A stretch of DNA of 34,107 nucleotides from Pseudorhodoplanes sp. (GCA_013388965.1 JACAEG010000258.1:1-34107); one strand, 5' to 3'. Positions 22,117-31,888 are shown, counted from the first letter of the stretch. A program made the numbers and translations. The notes: a model not told the origin generated them from the sequence alone.

Positions 22117-24417
22117 CTACATGCTGATCGCGCGCTTGCCGTCCTGGATGGCGGACCAGACGCGCTGGGGCGTGGCCGGCATGTCGATCCGGGACACGCG
22201 ATAGGCCCGCCACAGCGCATCGATAATGGCATTGATGACGGCCGGACAGGAGCCGATGGCGCCCGCCTCGCCCGCGCCCTTGAAGCCGAGCGGATTGTTC
22301 TTGCAGGGCACGTTACGGGTCTCGAAGGACACATTCGGCATGTCCCTGGCGCGCGGCATGGCATAGTCCATGAAGCTCGCGGTCAGCAACTGCCCGGTAT
22401 CCGCGTCGTAGACCGTGTTCTCCATCAGCGCCTGGCCGACGCCCTGCACCGTGCCGCCATGCACCTGCCCCGCCAGCATGAGCGGATTCAGCGTCACGCC
22501 GAAATCGTCGACGATCACGTAATTGACGATCTCGGTTTCGCCGGTCGCCTCGTCGATCTCGACCTCGGCGATGTGGGTGCCGTTCGGATAGGTCGCGCCG
22601 GGCGGCGCGAAGGCATCGGCGGCGGTCAGCTTGTCGGGCGTCGCCTCGGGTCGTGCGGCCACATCGGCAAAGGAAATCGCGCGGTCGGTGCCGACGACGC
22701 GGATCACGCCGCCTGCGAATTCCACGTCGCCCGGGCTCGCCTCGAGCGCATCGGCGGCCAGTTCCCTGAGATTGTCGGCGAGCTTTTTCGTCGCCATCGA
22801 AACCGACGCGCCGCCGGAGGGGATCGAACTCGATCCGCCGGTGCCCATCCCGGTCGCTATGCGGTCGGTGTCGCCCTGCACCATGCGGATGCGCTCGGGC
22901 GGCAGGCCGAGCTGTTCGTGGATGAGCTGTGCATAGGAGGTGTCGTGCCCCTGCCCGATCGATTGGGTGCCGATCAGCAGCGTGATCGTGCCGTCCTTCT
23001 CGAGCGTGAGCCTCGCCGTTTCCGGGCCGTTCGAGCCGCAGGCTTCGATATAGGTCGCAAGCCCGATGCCGCGCAGTTTGCCTTGGCGCCTGGCATGCTG
23101 GGCGCGCTTCCTGAAGCCGTCCCAGTCGGCGGCTTCCTGGGCGCGCGCCAGGTGGCCTGCGAATTCGCCGGTATCGTAGACCTTGCCGGTTGCCGTCTCA
23201 TACGGCATCGCGCTCGGCTTGATGAAATTCTTCCGCCGCAGCGCATCCGGCGCCATGCCGATCTCGCGAGCGACCGCATCGACCAGGCGCTCGATCACAT
23301 AGGCCGCTTCCGGCCGCCCCGCCCCGCGATAGGCATCGACCGGCACCGTATTGGTGTAGGACGCGACGACGCGAATGTGGCAGACGGGAATGTCATAGAC
23401 GCCGGGCAGCATCGCCGCGCCGATATAGGGAATGTAGGGCGCGTAGGTGGAGAGATAGGCGCCCATGTCCGCGATCGTCTCGACCGCGAGCGCGAGAAAC
23501 CTGCCCTTCTCGTCCACCGCCATCCTCGCGGTCGTGATGTTGTCGCGGCCCTGCGTGTCGCCAAGAAAATGCTCGGTGCGATCCGCGACCCATTTGACGG
23601 GACGGCCTGTGCGCTGCGCGGCCACCGCCACGAGCGCGTATTCGCGGTAGGGAAACAGCTTGGTGCCGAAACCGCCGCCGACATCGGGGGTGACGACCCG
23701 CATCCTGTCGGCCGGAATTTTCAGCACGCGCCTGGCGATGATGTCGCGGATCGCGTGCGGCCCCTGGCTGCCGACCGTCAGCATGTAGCGGCCGGTGCTC
23801 GCGTCGTATTCGCCGATGGCCGCGCGCGTATCCATGTAGTTGGTGACGAGCCGCTGGTTGACGATCTTCAGCGACACGACCCTCGCCGCGTTCGCGAATA
23901 TCTCGGCGGTCTTCTCCTTGTCGCCGAATTCGGTCTCGAATGCGACATTGCCCGGACGGTCCGGCCACACGAGCGGCGCGCCGGGAGCAAGCGCCGCCTC
24001 CCCGCCGATCACGCTCGGCAGGACCTGCCATTCGATCTCCAGGGCCTCGACGGCATCGCGCGCCAGATCAAGCGTATCTGCGACGATGAAGGCGACGGCG
24101 TCGCCGACGTGACGGACTTCCTGCGACGCCAGCACCTGGTAGGGCGGCACGATCATGGTCTGACCCGGAACCCCGACCACACAGGGCATCAGCCCCAGCT
24201 CGGCAATGTCGGTCGCGGTCAGGACGAGCCGCACGCCCGGCATCGCGCGGACCTCGTCGATGCCCCCGATGGAGAAGGTCGCATGCGCGTGGGGCGATCG
24301 CACCACCAGCCCGTGCAGCGCGCCCTCGGGATGGAAGTCGCTGACATAGCGGCCGTTGCCGCGCAGGAGCGGATCATCCTCCTTGCGGACAACGGATTGA
24401 CCGATACCGAATTTCAT
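22117..24417 (-). CDS. Molybdopterin-binding large subunit, xanthine dehydrogenase/CO dehydrogenase family
   Basis: A 766-residue large subunit of the molybdenum hydroxylase family. It opens with IGQSVVRKEDDPLLRGNGRY, the usual start of the CoxL-like branch. It carries the molybdopterin motif GGGFGTK near residue 245, AYRGAGRPEA near 365 (form II type, not the AYRCSFR of true CO dehydrogenase), GQGHDTSYAQ near 495, and the catalytic Glu in GAGEAGAIGS near the end. It lacks any iron-sulfur or FAD domain, and no small or medium subunit gene lies next to it. ATG 24417 is preferred; the frame stays open far upstream through the RND gene but shows no homology there. It follows the RND gene by 32 bp. 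The substrate is unknown. Confidence 0.92.
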   Translation of the reverse strand: MKFGIGQSVVRKEDDPLLRGNGRYVSDFHPEGALHGLVVRSPHAHATFSIGGIDEVRAMPGVRLVLTATDIAELGLMPCVVGVPGQTMIVPPYQVLASQEVRHVGDAVAFIVADTLDLARDAVEALEIEWQVLPSVIGGEAALAPGAPLVWPDRPGNVAFETEFGDKEKTAEIFANAARVVSLKIVNQRLVTNYMDTRAAIGEYDASTGRYMLTVGSQGPHAIRDIIARRVLKIPADRMRVVTPDVGGGFGTKLFPYREYALVAVAAQRTGRPVKWVADRTEHFLGDTQGRDNITTARMAVDEKGRFLALAVETIADMGAYLSTYAPYIPYIGAAMLPGVYDIPVCHIRVVASYTNTVPVDAYRGAGRPEAAYVIERLVDAVAREIGMAPDALRRKNFIKPSAMPYETATGKVYDTGEFAGHLARAQEAADWDGFRKRAQHARRQGKLRGIGLATYIEACGSNGPETARLTLEKDGTITLLIGTQSIGQGHDTSYAQLIHEQLGLPPERIRMVQGDTDRIATGMGTGGSSSIPSGGASVSMATKKLADNLRELAADALEASPGDVEFAGGVIRVVGTDRAISFADVAARPEATPDKLTAADAFAPPGATYPNGTHIAEVEIDEATGETEIVNYVIVDDFGVTLNPLMLAGQVHGGTVQGVGQALMENTVYDADTGQLLTASFMDYAMPRARDMPNVSFETRNVPCKNNPLGFKGAGEAGAIGSCPAVINAIIDALWRAYRVSRIDMPATPQRVWSAIQDGKRAISM

Positions 24418-24449
24418 ATGGCGTCCTGTCGAATGGCCGGGCCGGCATC

Positions 24450-27400
24450 TTATTCCGCCGGATGCGGCTGAACAGATGCATTCTCCCTTCGCCGCCCGCG
24501 ATCCGCGAGCCAGCGCGCGACGATGTAGAAGGCGGGCGTGAAGATGAGGCCGAATATGGTCACGCCGATCATGCCGGAGAACACGGCCGTACCGAGGACC
24601 TGCCGCATCTCCGATCCTGCGCCGGTTGCCCAGACCAGCGGCACGACGCCGAGAATGAAGGCGAGCGACGTCATCAGGATCGGGCGCAGCCGCATCTCGG
24701 CGGCGTGGACCGCGGCGTCGTGGCGTTCGCGTCCCCCATCCTCGAGCTGCTTGGCGAATTCCACGATCAGAATGGCGTTCTTGGCTGCCAGTCCTATCAG
24801 CACGATGAACCCGACCTGCGTGAGGATATTGTTGTCCTGGCCGCGCAGGATGACGCCCGTGATCGACGCCACGAGACACATCGGCACGATCAGGATCACG
24901 GCCAATGGCAGCGTCAGGCTTTCGTATTGCGCGGCCAGCACAAGAAACACGAACACCACGCCGAGCGCAAAGGCGAAGACGGCGGTGTTGCCGGCCCGGA
25001 TCTGCTGAAAGGCGAGCGTCGTCCATTCGAAGGCGAAGCCGTCCGGCAGCGTCTCCGCGGCGAGCTTCTCCATCGCCGCGATCGCCTGGCCCTGCGAGTA
25101 GCCGGGCGCGGCCGCTCCGTCGAGCTCCGCGGCGGGATAGATGTTGTAGCGCGGCACGCGGTAGGGACCCGACCTGTCCTCCACGGTCGTGAACGACCCA
25201 AGCGGCACCGTATCGCCGTTGGCATTGCGCACCCGCAGGTTCAGCACGTCCCTGGGCTCGAGGCGGAACGGACTGTCGGCCTGCGCCTGCACGCGGAAGG
25301 TGCGGCCGAACAGATTGAAGTCGTTGACATAGGACGAGCCGATGCTGACCTGCAGCACGTTGAAGACGTCGCTCATGTTGACGCCGAGCAACTGCGCCTT
25401 GGTGCGGTCGATATCGAGATAGATCTGCGGCGTGGCGGTCTCGAACAGCGAGAACACCTGGAGCAGGCCCGGCGTCTGTGCCGCCTTCCCCATCATGGCC
25501 CCGACCACGCCCTGCAGGGCCTGCGGTCCGCGGCCGGCGCGGTCCTCGATCATCATGCGGAATCCGCCCGCATTGCCGATGCCCTGCACGGGCGGCGGCT
25601 GGACGACGATCAGAAATGCATCCTGGATGCCGGCGAGCTTGCCGAACAGCGCGCCCTGAATGGCCGCGGCGGATTGCGCCGGATTGCCGGCCCGCCGGGT
25701 GAAGGGATCGAGCACGAGGAAGGCCGCGCCGGCATTCGGCGCATTGGTGAAGGTCGCGCCGGAAAATCCGACGATGTTGATGACATTGCCGACGCCGGGC
25801 TGCTGCAGCGCAATGTCCGTGACGCGCTTCATCACCTGCTCGGTGCGCTGGAGCGAGGAGCCGGGCGGCAATTGCGCCGCGACGATCAGGTAGCCGAGAT
25901 CCTGCTGGGGGATGAAGCCCTGCGGCGCATTGCGAAACTCGTTCAGGCCGAAAGCAAGGATCGCGGCATAGGCGACCAGCATCAGCGCCGCGAAGCGCAC
26001 CACCCTGGCGGCCAGCCAGCCATAGGAGCGGCCGAGCGCGTCGAAGCCCCAGTTGAAAATCCGGAAGAAGCCGTGGATCGGCTTCTCCCACCATTTCTCC
26101 TCCTGCCGCTCCCTGTGCGGCTTCAGCAGCAATGCGCACATGGCGGGCGACAGCGTGAGCGACACGATCAGCGAAATGACGGTCGCGCCCGCAATCGTGA
26201 GCGCGAATTGCCGGTAGAACTGCCCCGAAATGCCGGTGATGAAGGCGGAGGGCACGAACACCGCGGTCAGCACAAGCGCGATCGCGACCAGCGCCGCGCC
26301 GACCTCGTCCATGCTCCTGATCGACGCCTCGCGCGGGGACAGCCCGCGCGCGATATTGCGCTCGACATTCTCCACCACGACGATCGCGTCGTCGACCACG
26401 ATGCCGATGGCCAGCACCAGGCCGAACAGCGAGAGATTGTTGATGGTGAAGCCGAACAGCCCCATCACGAAGAAGGTGCCGATCAGCGAGATCGGGATCG
26501 CGACGATCGGGATAACGGCCGCGCGCCATGTCTGCAGGAACAGGATGACGACGAGCACGACCAGGATAATGGCTTCGAGAATGGTCTCGGTCACCGCGTC
26601 GACCGACTGGCTGATGAACTGGGTCGGATCGTAGATGATCGTGTATTCCATCCCCTGCGGGAAGGATTTCGAGATATTCGCCATCGTCGCGCGAATGGCC
26701 GTGCCGGTCGCAAGCGCGTTCGACCCCGGCCGCTGAAAGACGGCGACGGCGACCGAGGGGTCGCGGTTCAGGAACGACGCGGAATTGTAGTCCTGCGCCG
26801 CAATCTCGACGCGGGCGACGTCCCGGATGCGCACGACCGCGTCGGGGGTCTGCTTGATGACGATGTTGTTGAATTCCGCCGGATCGGAGAGGCGCCCCAG
26901 CGTGCGGACGGCGACCTGGAAGGCGAGCTGCTCGGGCACCGGCGGCGCATTCAGAATGCCGGAAGCGACCTGGATATTCTGCGCCTGCAACGCGGCCGTC
27001 ACGTCCAGCGCCGTCAGATTGAGCGTCTGCAGCCGGCTCGGATCGAGCCAGACCTGCATGGCATAGTCGCGCGCGCCGAACACGGTGATGGAGCCCACGC
27101 CCTCGATGCGGGTCAGCACGTCCTTGACCTGCAGGTTGGCGTAGTTGGTCATGAACAGCGTGTCGCGCACCTGCCCGGGCGAGAACAGGTTGACCACCAT
27201 CAGGATGTCGGGGGAGGCCTTGGCGACCGTCACGCCGATCTGCTGCACCTGCGTCGGCAGGCGCGGCGTCGCCGTGGAGACGCGGTTCTGCACCTGCACC
27301 TGCGCGAAATCGAGATTGGTCCCAATGTCGAAGGTGACGGAAATCGTGAAGCGGCCGTCGGCGGACGAGTTCGAGGAGATGTAGAGCATCCGCTCGACGC

Positions 27401-27617
27401 CGTTGACCTGCTGCTCGATCGGGGCGACCACCGTCTCGGCCACGGTCTCCGCGCTCGCGCCCGGATATTGTCCGGTGATCTGCACCTGCGGCGGCGCGAT
27501 CTCGGGATATTGCGCGATCGGCAGCCGGAAGAAGGTCACGCCGCCGAGGATGACGAAGACGATCGAGACGACCGCGGCGAAGATCGGCCGGTCGATGAAG
27601 AAATGTGAGATCTTCAC
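24450..27617 (-). CDS. RND efflux pump permease (HAE1 / AcrB-like)
   Basis: A 1055-residue inner-membrane transporter of normal family length. The start MKISHFFIDRPIFAAV is the first helix of HAE1 pumps. The proton-relay Asp pair is in GIVVDDAIVVVENVERN near residue 407. Large periplasmic loops lie between helices 1-2 and 7-8, and the last helices hold GLAAKNAILIVEFA with the conserved Lys. It works as a trimer driven by proton flow to export drugs or lipophilic compounds, with a periplasmic adaptor and an outer-membrane channel. The start is GTG 27617 and follows the adaptor stop by 9 bp, so the two are one operon. No outer-membrane factor or local regulator is present. Confidence 0.97.
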   Translation of the reverse strand: MKISHFFIDRPIFAAVVSIVFVILGGVTFFRLPIAQYPEIAPPQVQITGQYPGASAETVAETVVAPIEQQVNGVERMLYISSNSSADGRFTISVTFDIGTNLDFAQVQVQNRVSTATPRLPTQVQQIGVTVAKASPDILMVVNLFSPGQVRDTLFMTNYANLQVKDVLTRIEGVGSITVFGARDYAMQVWLDPSRLQTLNLTALDVTAALQAQNIQVASGILNAPPVPEQLAFQVAVRTLGRLSDPAEFNNIVIKQTPDAVVRIRDVARVEIAAQDYNSASFLNRDPSVAVAVFQRPGSNALATGTAIRATMANISKSFPQGMEYTIIYDPTQFISQSVDAVTETILEAIILVVLVVILFLQTWRAAVIPIVAIPISLIGTFFVMGLFGFTINNLSLFGLVLAIGIVVDDAIVVVENVERNIARGLSPREASIRSMDEVGAALVAIALVLTAVFVPSAFITGISGQFYRQFALTIAGATVISLIVSLTLSPAMCALLLKPHRERQEEKWWEKPIHGFFRIFNWGFDALGRSYGWLAARVVRFAALMLVAYAAILAFGLNEFRNAPQGFIPQQDLGYLIVAAQLPPGSSLQRTEQVMKRVTDIALQQPGVGNVINIVGFSGATFTNAPNAGAAFLVLDPFTRRAGNPAQSAAAIQGALFGKLAGIQDAFLIVVQPPPVQGIGNAGGFRMMIEDRAGRGPQALQGVVGAMMGKAAQTPGLLQVFSLFETATPQIYLDIDRTKAQLLGVNMSDVFNVLQVSIGSSYVNDFNLFGRTFRVQAQADSPFRLEPRDVLNLRVRNANGDTVPLGSFTTVEDRSGPYRVPRYNIYPAAELDGAAAPGYSQGQAIAAMEKLAAETLPDGFAFEWTTLAFQQIRAGNTAVFAFALGVVFVFLVLAAQYESLTLPLAVILIVPMCLVASITGVILRGQDNNILTQVGFIVLIGLAAKNAILIVEFAKQLEDGGRERHDAAVHAAEMRLRPILMTSLAFILGVVPLVWATGAGSEMRQVLGTAVFSGMIGVTIFGLIFTPAFYIVARWLADRGRRRENASVQPHPAE

Positions 27618-27626
27618 GGCGGCCGC

Positions 27627-28838
27627 CTAGTTCTTCGCCTCGGCCGAGCCCGCGGCCCTGGCCTGCGGCGCCTGCACGCCGTTCTGCTGCGGTGTGACCT
27701 TCTGGCCGGGGCGCGCGCGCATCAGGCCGTTGACGATCACGCGGTCGGCGGCGGTGAGGCCGTCCTTGATGACGCGCATGCCGTCGACGAGCTGGCCGAG
27801 GGTGACGAAACGCTGCGCGACGACATTGTCGGGCCCGACGACCAGGACGAATTTGCGGACCTGCTCCGTGCCGATCGCCGCGTCCGGGACCAGCAGCGCC
27901 TCGTAGGGCGCGGAGCCCGTCACCTGGATGCGGCCGAACATGCCGGGCGTGAAGATGCCGTTGAGATTGCGGAACACCGCGCGGCCGCGGATGGTGCCGC
28001 TGCTGCGGTCGATCGTGTTGTCGATGAAGTCCATCTGGCCGCGGCTGCTGAAATCCTTCTCGTCGATCAGCTTGAGCGACACCGGGATGCCGCTGCCGCG
28101 GCTCGCGACGTCGGTTCCCTTCATGGCGTTGCGCTCGTATCGCAGATACGAGGATTCATCCATTGTGAATTCGAAGCGGATCGGATCGTAGGAGACGATG
28201 GTGGCGAGCAGGGTTGCCGATGCGCCGCCGGCGGCGCCGCCGATCACCAGATTGCCGGGCGATACGCGGCGGTCGCCGATGCGGCCGGAAACCGGCGCGC
28301 GGATTTCGCTGAAATGATGGTCGAGCTCAGCCTGGCGCAGCAGCGCCTCGTTGGCGGCAACCTGCGCCTCGGCGGTGCGCTTGGCCTGCATGCGCTGCTG
28401 GAAGGTCTGCTCGGTGATGGTCTTGTCCTTGACCAGCGCCTGGCCGCGCTCGAGATCGGCTTCCGCATAGGCCAGGTTGGCGCGCGCGAGCGCAAGATTG
28501 GCGCGCGCCTGCTCCATGATGTACTGGAACGGCCGGCGGTCGATGGTGAACAGCAGGTCGCCTTCCTTGACGAGTTGCCCGTCGGTGAAATGCACCTTGT
28601 CCAGATAGCCGGACACGCGCGCGCGCAATTCCACGGAATCAATGGCGACGAAGCGGCCGACATATTCGTCGCTGTCCGTCACCATGCGCTTGACGGGATT
28701 TTCGACCGTCACGGCGGGAGGCGGAGGAGCGGCCTGCTGTTGCGGAGTTCCCTGCCCGCAAGCGGACAAGGCGACGGCGAGAACAATCGCGGCGGCGGCC
28801 AGCGATCCGCGACGGGACATTCGATCAATATTATTCAT
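27627..28838 (-). CDS. RND efflux periplasmic adaptor (membrane fusion lipoprotein, AcrA-like)
   Basis: A 403-residue adaptor with a lipoprotein signal ending LSAC (Cys near residue 26), so it should be anchored in the inner membrane. Then come the barrel-sandwich start RVSGYLDKV, a coiled-coil hairpin (about residues 100-170) with many Ala and Gln, GRIGDRRVSPGNLV of the lipoyl half, and the beta-barrel and membrane-proximal parts. A run of Gln and Pro follows the lipid Cys. It forms the bridge between the RND permease next to it and an outer-membrane channel encoded elsewhere. ATG 28838 starts right at the signal; the longer frame to 28946 is rejected. Confidence 0.95.
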   Translation of the reverse strand: MNNIDRMSRRGSLAAAAIVLAVALSACGQGTPQQQAAPPPPAVTVENPVKRMVTDSDEYVGRFVAIDSVELRARVSGYLDKVHFTDGQLVKEGDLLFTIDRRPFQYIMEQARANLALARANLAYAEADLERGQALVKDKTITEQTFQQRMQAKRTAEAQVAANEALLRQAELDHHFSEIRAPVSGRIGDRRVSPGNLVIGGAAGGASATLLATIVSYDPIRFEFTMDESSYLRYERNAMKGTDVASRGSGIPVSLKLIDEKDFSSRGQMDFIDNTIDRSSGTIRGRAVFRNLNGIFTPGMFGRIQVTGSAPYEALLVPDAAIGTEQVRKFVLVVGPDNVVAQRFVTLGQLVDGMRVIKDGLTAADRVIVNGLMRARPGQKVTPQQNGVQAPQARAAGSAEAKN

Positions 28839-29002
28839 GCCGGATTTTCGGGGTTTGCAAGTCCTCTTGTTGCAGTCACAGCAAGGTCGATGATCCGCAT
28901 TGCCAGCATGGCAAAGCATTGCCTCGCTGCGCCTGCCCCCCGGCATGGAACCTCACTTAGCTATGGCTGTGGGCTTTGTCCACGCCAGCTCATTCAAATG
29001 TG
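28839..29002. other. Intergenic region between murJ and the efflux operon
   Basis: A 164-bp gap downstream of murJ that must hold the efflux operon promoter. I see no clear -35/-10 pair, no good terminator stem with U-run, and no adjacent TetR-type regulator gene. Confidence 0.4.
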
Positions 29003-30592
29003 TCAGGAGGGTTGCTGCGGCGGAATTGCAACACTCGCGCCCCGCGCCATGAACCCGCGCAGCCAAGACGGGCCGAGCAGAAGCAGGACGGCGCCGCCAT
29101 AGACGATGGCGCTGCCGACAGCCAACGCCGCCAATGCCAGCTCGTCGCGCAATTTCAGGGAGGCGATCAGCATGTGGCCTGCAAACATGAAGGCGGCGAG
29201 CCCGGCTCCGGCCGCGCCCAGCCTGACCAGCGAGAGCCGCAACCGCTCGTCGAACGCGATCAACCCGGCGCGCGCGGCAAAGACGAAGACCAGCAGCAGA
29301 TTGATCCAGGCGCCGATGGATGTCGCGATCGCAAGCCCCACCTGCGCGAGCGGTCCCATCAGCAGCACCTTGAACACGATGTTGACGGCGACGGCGGCGA
29401 GCGACGCCTTCACCGGCGTCGCCGTGTCGCCGCGCGCATAGAATGTCGCGGTCACGCTGCGGATCAGCACGAAGGGAAGCAGTCCGGTCGCGTATGCGGC
29501 CAGCGTCATCGCCGCGGCCGTGGCATCGCTTGCCGAAAAGGCGCCGCGCATGAACAGCGCGCGCATGATGAGCTCCGGCACGATCAGGAAGGCGGCGACG
29601 CAGGGAACCGACAGGAGCAGGGTCAGCTCGATCGCGCGGTTCTGGGCGTTGAGCGCGCCGGCATGATCGTTCACCGCGATCCGGCGCGCCATCTCGGGCA
29701 GCAGCACGGTGCCGACGGCGATGCCGATCACCCCGATCGGCAATTGATTGAGACGGTCGGCATAGTAGAGCGCCGAGATCGCGCCGGTCGCGAGAAAGCT
29801 CGCGATGATGGTGTCGGCGAACAGGGCGAGCTGGATGCCGGCGGAACCGACGATGGCCGGTCCGAGCGCACGGAAGAATTTGCGAATGTCGGGGTCGAAA
29901 ACGGGTCGCCTGAACGGCGGCAGCACGCCGTTGCGTGCCGCGTCGCCAAGCAGCAGAAGCACCTCCAGCACGCCGGCAATCAGCACGCCCCAGGCCGCGG
30001 CGTGGCCGGCCGTCGGGAAGAAGGCCGCGAGCGCGAGCGCCGCCATCATCGAGAGGTTGAGCAGGATGGGCGCCGCCGCCGCCGCCGCGAAGCGCTGGAT
30101 CGCGTTCAGGATGCCGCCATACAGCGTGACGAGCGTCACCAGCAGAAGGTAGGGAAAGGTGATCCGCGTCAACTCGACCGCGAGCGCGAAGCGGCCCGGA
30201 TCGTCACGAAAGCCGGGCGCCAGAAGCTCGATCACCTCGGACGTGAAAAAAAGCGCGAGCGCAAGCAGCACGACCTGGCTTGCGAACAGCAGGGTAAAGA
30301 CGCGGCCGGCAAAGACGCGCGCCGGGTCGCCACCGCTCTGCTCGAGCACGCGCGCATAGGCCGGGACGAAGGCCGTATTGAAGGCGCCCTCCGCAAAGAT
30401 CGCGCGAAAATGATTGGGCAGCCTGAGCGCGACGAAGAACGCATCCGCGACGGGGCCTGCGCCCAGGATCGCCGCGAGCACGATGTCGCGCAGGAAGCCG
30501 GTGACGCGCGAAAGAAGCGTCAGCCCGCCGACGGTGAGAAAACGCTGGAGCAATGCGGCGTCTCGCAGGATGACAGATCGTATCGCCGTCAT
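29003..30592 (-). CDS. murJ: Lipid II flippase MurJ
   Basis: About 529 residues with fourteen membrane helices of the MOP exporter superfamily. It flips lipid II across the inner membrane for peptidoglycan synthesis and is normally essential. The start LLSRVTGFLRD and ADAFFVALRLPNHFRAIFAEGAFNTAFVP (spread over residues 30-75) form the MurJ signature. The start is uncertain: ATG 30592 is inside a palindromic repeat, an ATG at 30613 would add residues encoded by that repeat, and a TTG thirteen codons further in (about 30553) lies just before LQRFLTVGG, where family members begin. Upstream is a DegT aminotransferase gene on the same strand with the repeat between them. Confidence 0.95.
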   Translation of the reverse strand: MTAIRSVILRDAALLQRFLTVGGLTLLSRVTGFLRDIVLAAILGAGPVADAFFVALRLPNHFRAIFAEGAFNTAFVPAYARVLEQSGGDPARVFAGRVFTLLFASQVVLLALALFFTSEVIELLAPGFRDDPGRFALAVELTRITFPYLLLVTLVTLYGGILNAIQRFAAAAAAPILLNLSMMAALALAAFFPTAGHAAAWGVLIAGVLEVLLLLGDAARNGVLPPFRRPVFDPDIRKFFRALGPAIVGSAGIQLALFADTIIASFLATGAISALYYADRLNQLPIGVIGIAVGTVLLPEMARRIAVNDHAGALNAQNRAIELTLLLSVPCVAAFLIVPELIMRALFMRGAFSASDATAAAMTLAAYATGLLPFVLIRSVTATFYARGDTATPVKASLAAVAVNIVFKVLLMGPLAQVGLAIATSIGAWINLLLVFVFAARAGLIAFDERLRLSLVRLGAAGAGLAAFMFAGHMLIASLKLRDELALAALAVGSAIVYGGAVLLLLGPSWLRGFMARGASVAIPPQQPS

Positions 30593-30672
30593 GCCCGGGC
30601 TTGTCCCGGGCATCCGCGCCGTGAGATTCGCGCAAGTGTAGAGACGTTGATGGCCGGGACAAGCCCGGCCAT
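30591..30672. repeat. REP/RIME-like pair of palindromes before murJ
   Basis: Two perfect 9-bp hairpins face each other: ATGCCCGGG-CTTGT-CCCGGGCAT (30591-30613) and ATGGCCGGG-ACAAG-CCCGGCCAT (30650-30672). The loops are complementary, so the pair is an inverted repeat about 82 bp long. This is the architecture of extragenic palindromic elements seen in rhizobial genomes; another one lies at 21393-21475. It overlaps the 5' end of murJ. Confidence 0.8.
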
Positions 30673-30693
30673 AAAGCGAAACAAGACTGCCGG

Positions 30694-31848
30694 CTAGCGC
30701 CCAAGCGCGCGGCGAACGGCCTCGATGACGCGGTCCTGCACGTCCGGCTCCAGATAGGCGTGCATCGGCAGGCTGATGACCTCGTCCGCCAGCCGGTCCG
30801 TCACCGGCAGCCCGTTGCCGGCCACCGGATATTGCTTGTAGGCCTGCTGGCGGTGCAATGGCTTCGGATAATAGATCGCGGTCGGAATGCCCTGCGCCTT
30901 CAGGTCGTCCGCCAGCCTGTCGCGCGTCCCCGGCGCAAGCCGGATCGTGTATTGCGCCCAGACCGAGGTCCGGCCCTCCGGCACCCGCGGCACGATCGCG
31001 ACATCCGACAGGCCTTCGGCGTATCGCCGCGCGACGCGGTCGCGCGCGGCAATCTCATCCTCGAAGATTTTCAGCTTCTCGATCAGCACCGCGGCCTGGA
31101 TGGTATCGAGCCGCGCGGTCATGCCGAGGCGGACATTGTCGTACTTGTCCGTGCCGCCGCCATGCACGCGATGGCTCTTGAGACGCTCGAGCAAGGCGTC
31201 ATCGTCGGTCAGCACCGCCCCGCCGTCGCCGTAGCATCCGAGCGGCTTGGCCGGAAAGAAGCTCGTCGCCGTCGCATCCCCGAAGGTGCCGAGCCGGCGG
31301 CCCTTGTAGGTTGCGCCGAAACCCTGCGCGGCATCGTCGAGAATGAAAAGGTTCTCGGCGCGCGCGACCGGCGCGATGGCATCGAAGTCGGCCGGCAAGC
31401 CGAACAGATCGACGGGAATCACCGCTTTCGGCCTGAGCCCCAGTTTCCTCGCGGTTGCGATGGCGGCTTTCAGGCTGTCCGCGTCCATGTTGAACGTTTC
31501 GGCATGGACATCCACGAAAACCGGCGTTGCGCCGAGCAGCGCGGCCGCTTCCGCCGTCGCGCAGAACGTGAAGGCCGGACAGAACACGGCGTCGCCCGGC
31601 CCGATATCCTTCGCCATCAGAACGAGAATGAGCGCATCCGTGCCGCTGGCGCAGGACAGCGCATGGCGCGCGCCGCAGAATGCCGCGAGCTGGCGTTCGA
31701 ACTCGAACACCTCCGGCCCCATGAGAAACTGGCAATGGCCGAGCACGCGCGCCACCGCCTCGTCGACTGCGCTTCCGAGCCTGCGGCGCTGGGCGGCGAC
31801 ATCGATGAAGGGAATGGGCTTCAGATCGACACGGGCGTGCTGGTTCAT
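30694..31848 (-). CDS. DegT/DnrJ/EryC1 family sugar aminotransferase
   Basis: A 384-residue PLP aminotransferase acting on a keto nucleotide sugar. It has CASGTDALIL, VDVHAETFNMD, LDDAAQGFGA, and the PLP lysine in FFPAKPLGCYGDGG near residue 185, with GMTARLDTIQAA and YYPKPLHRQ after it. This matches the WbpE/GnnB branch, which makes 3-amino sugars from 3-keto-GlcNAc or 3-keto-GlcNAcA nucleotides. ATG 31848 starts right after 40 bp of spacer; earlier in-frame starts overlap the preceding gene. The oxidoreductase before it would supply its keto substrate, so both likely act in lipid A (GlcNAc3N) or O-antigen sugar synthesis. Confidence 0.93.
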   Translation of the reverse strand: MNQHARVDLKPIPFIDVAAQRRRLGSAVDEAVARVLGHCQFLMGPEVFEFERQLAAFCGARHALSCASGTDALILVLMAKDIGPGDAVFCPAFTFCATAEAAALLGATPVFVDVHAETFNMDADSLKAAIATARKLGLRPKAVIPVDLFGLPADFDAIAPVARAENLFILDDAAQGFGATYKGRRLGTFGDATATSFFPAKPLGCYGDGGAVLTDDDALLERLKSHRVHGGGTDKYDNVRLGMTARLDTIQAAVLIEKLKIFEDEIAARDRVARRYAEGLSDVAIVPRVPEGRTSVWAQYTIRLAPGTRDRLADDLKAQGIPTAIYYPKPLHRQQAYKQYPVAGNGLPVTDRLADEVISLPMHAYLEPDVQDRVIEAVRRALGR

Positions 31849-31888
31849 CGGTCCTGCGGCATCACAGATTGGAACGGGTGGCGCTATG

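Noticed and set aside
24418-26529. A long N-terminal extension of the molybdopterin subunit through the RND gene
   Set aside because: The frame is merely open; the extension has no family similarity and overlaps a real gene. The known N-terminus of the family starts at ATG 24417.
24462-27608. A 1048-codon open frame on the + strand opposite the RND permease gene
   Set aside because: It mirrors the RND gene codon for codon in GC-rich DNA, has highly charged composition rich in Arg, Asp and His, and shows no family motifs. The minus-strand protein is a full canonical RND pump.
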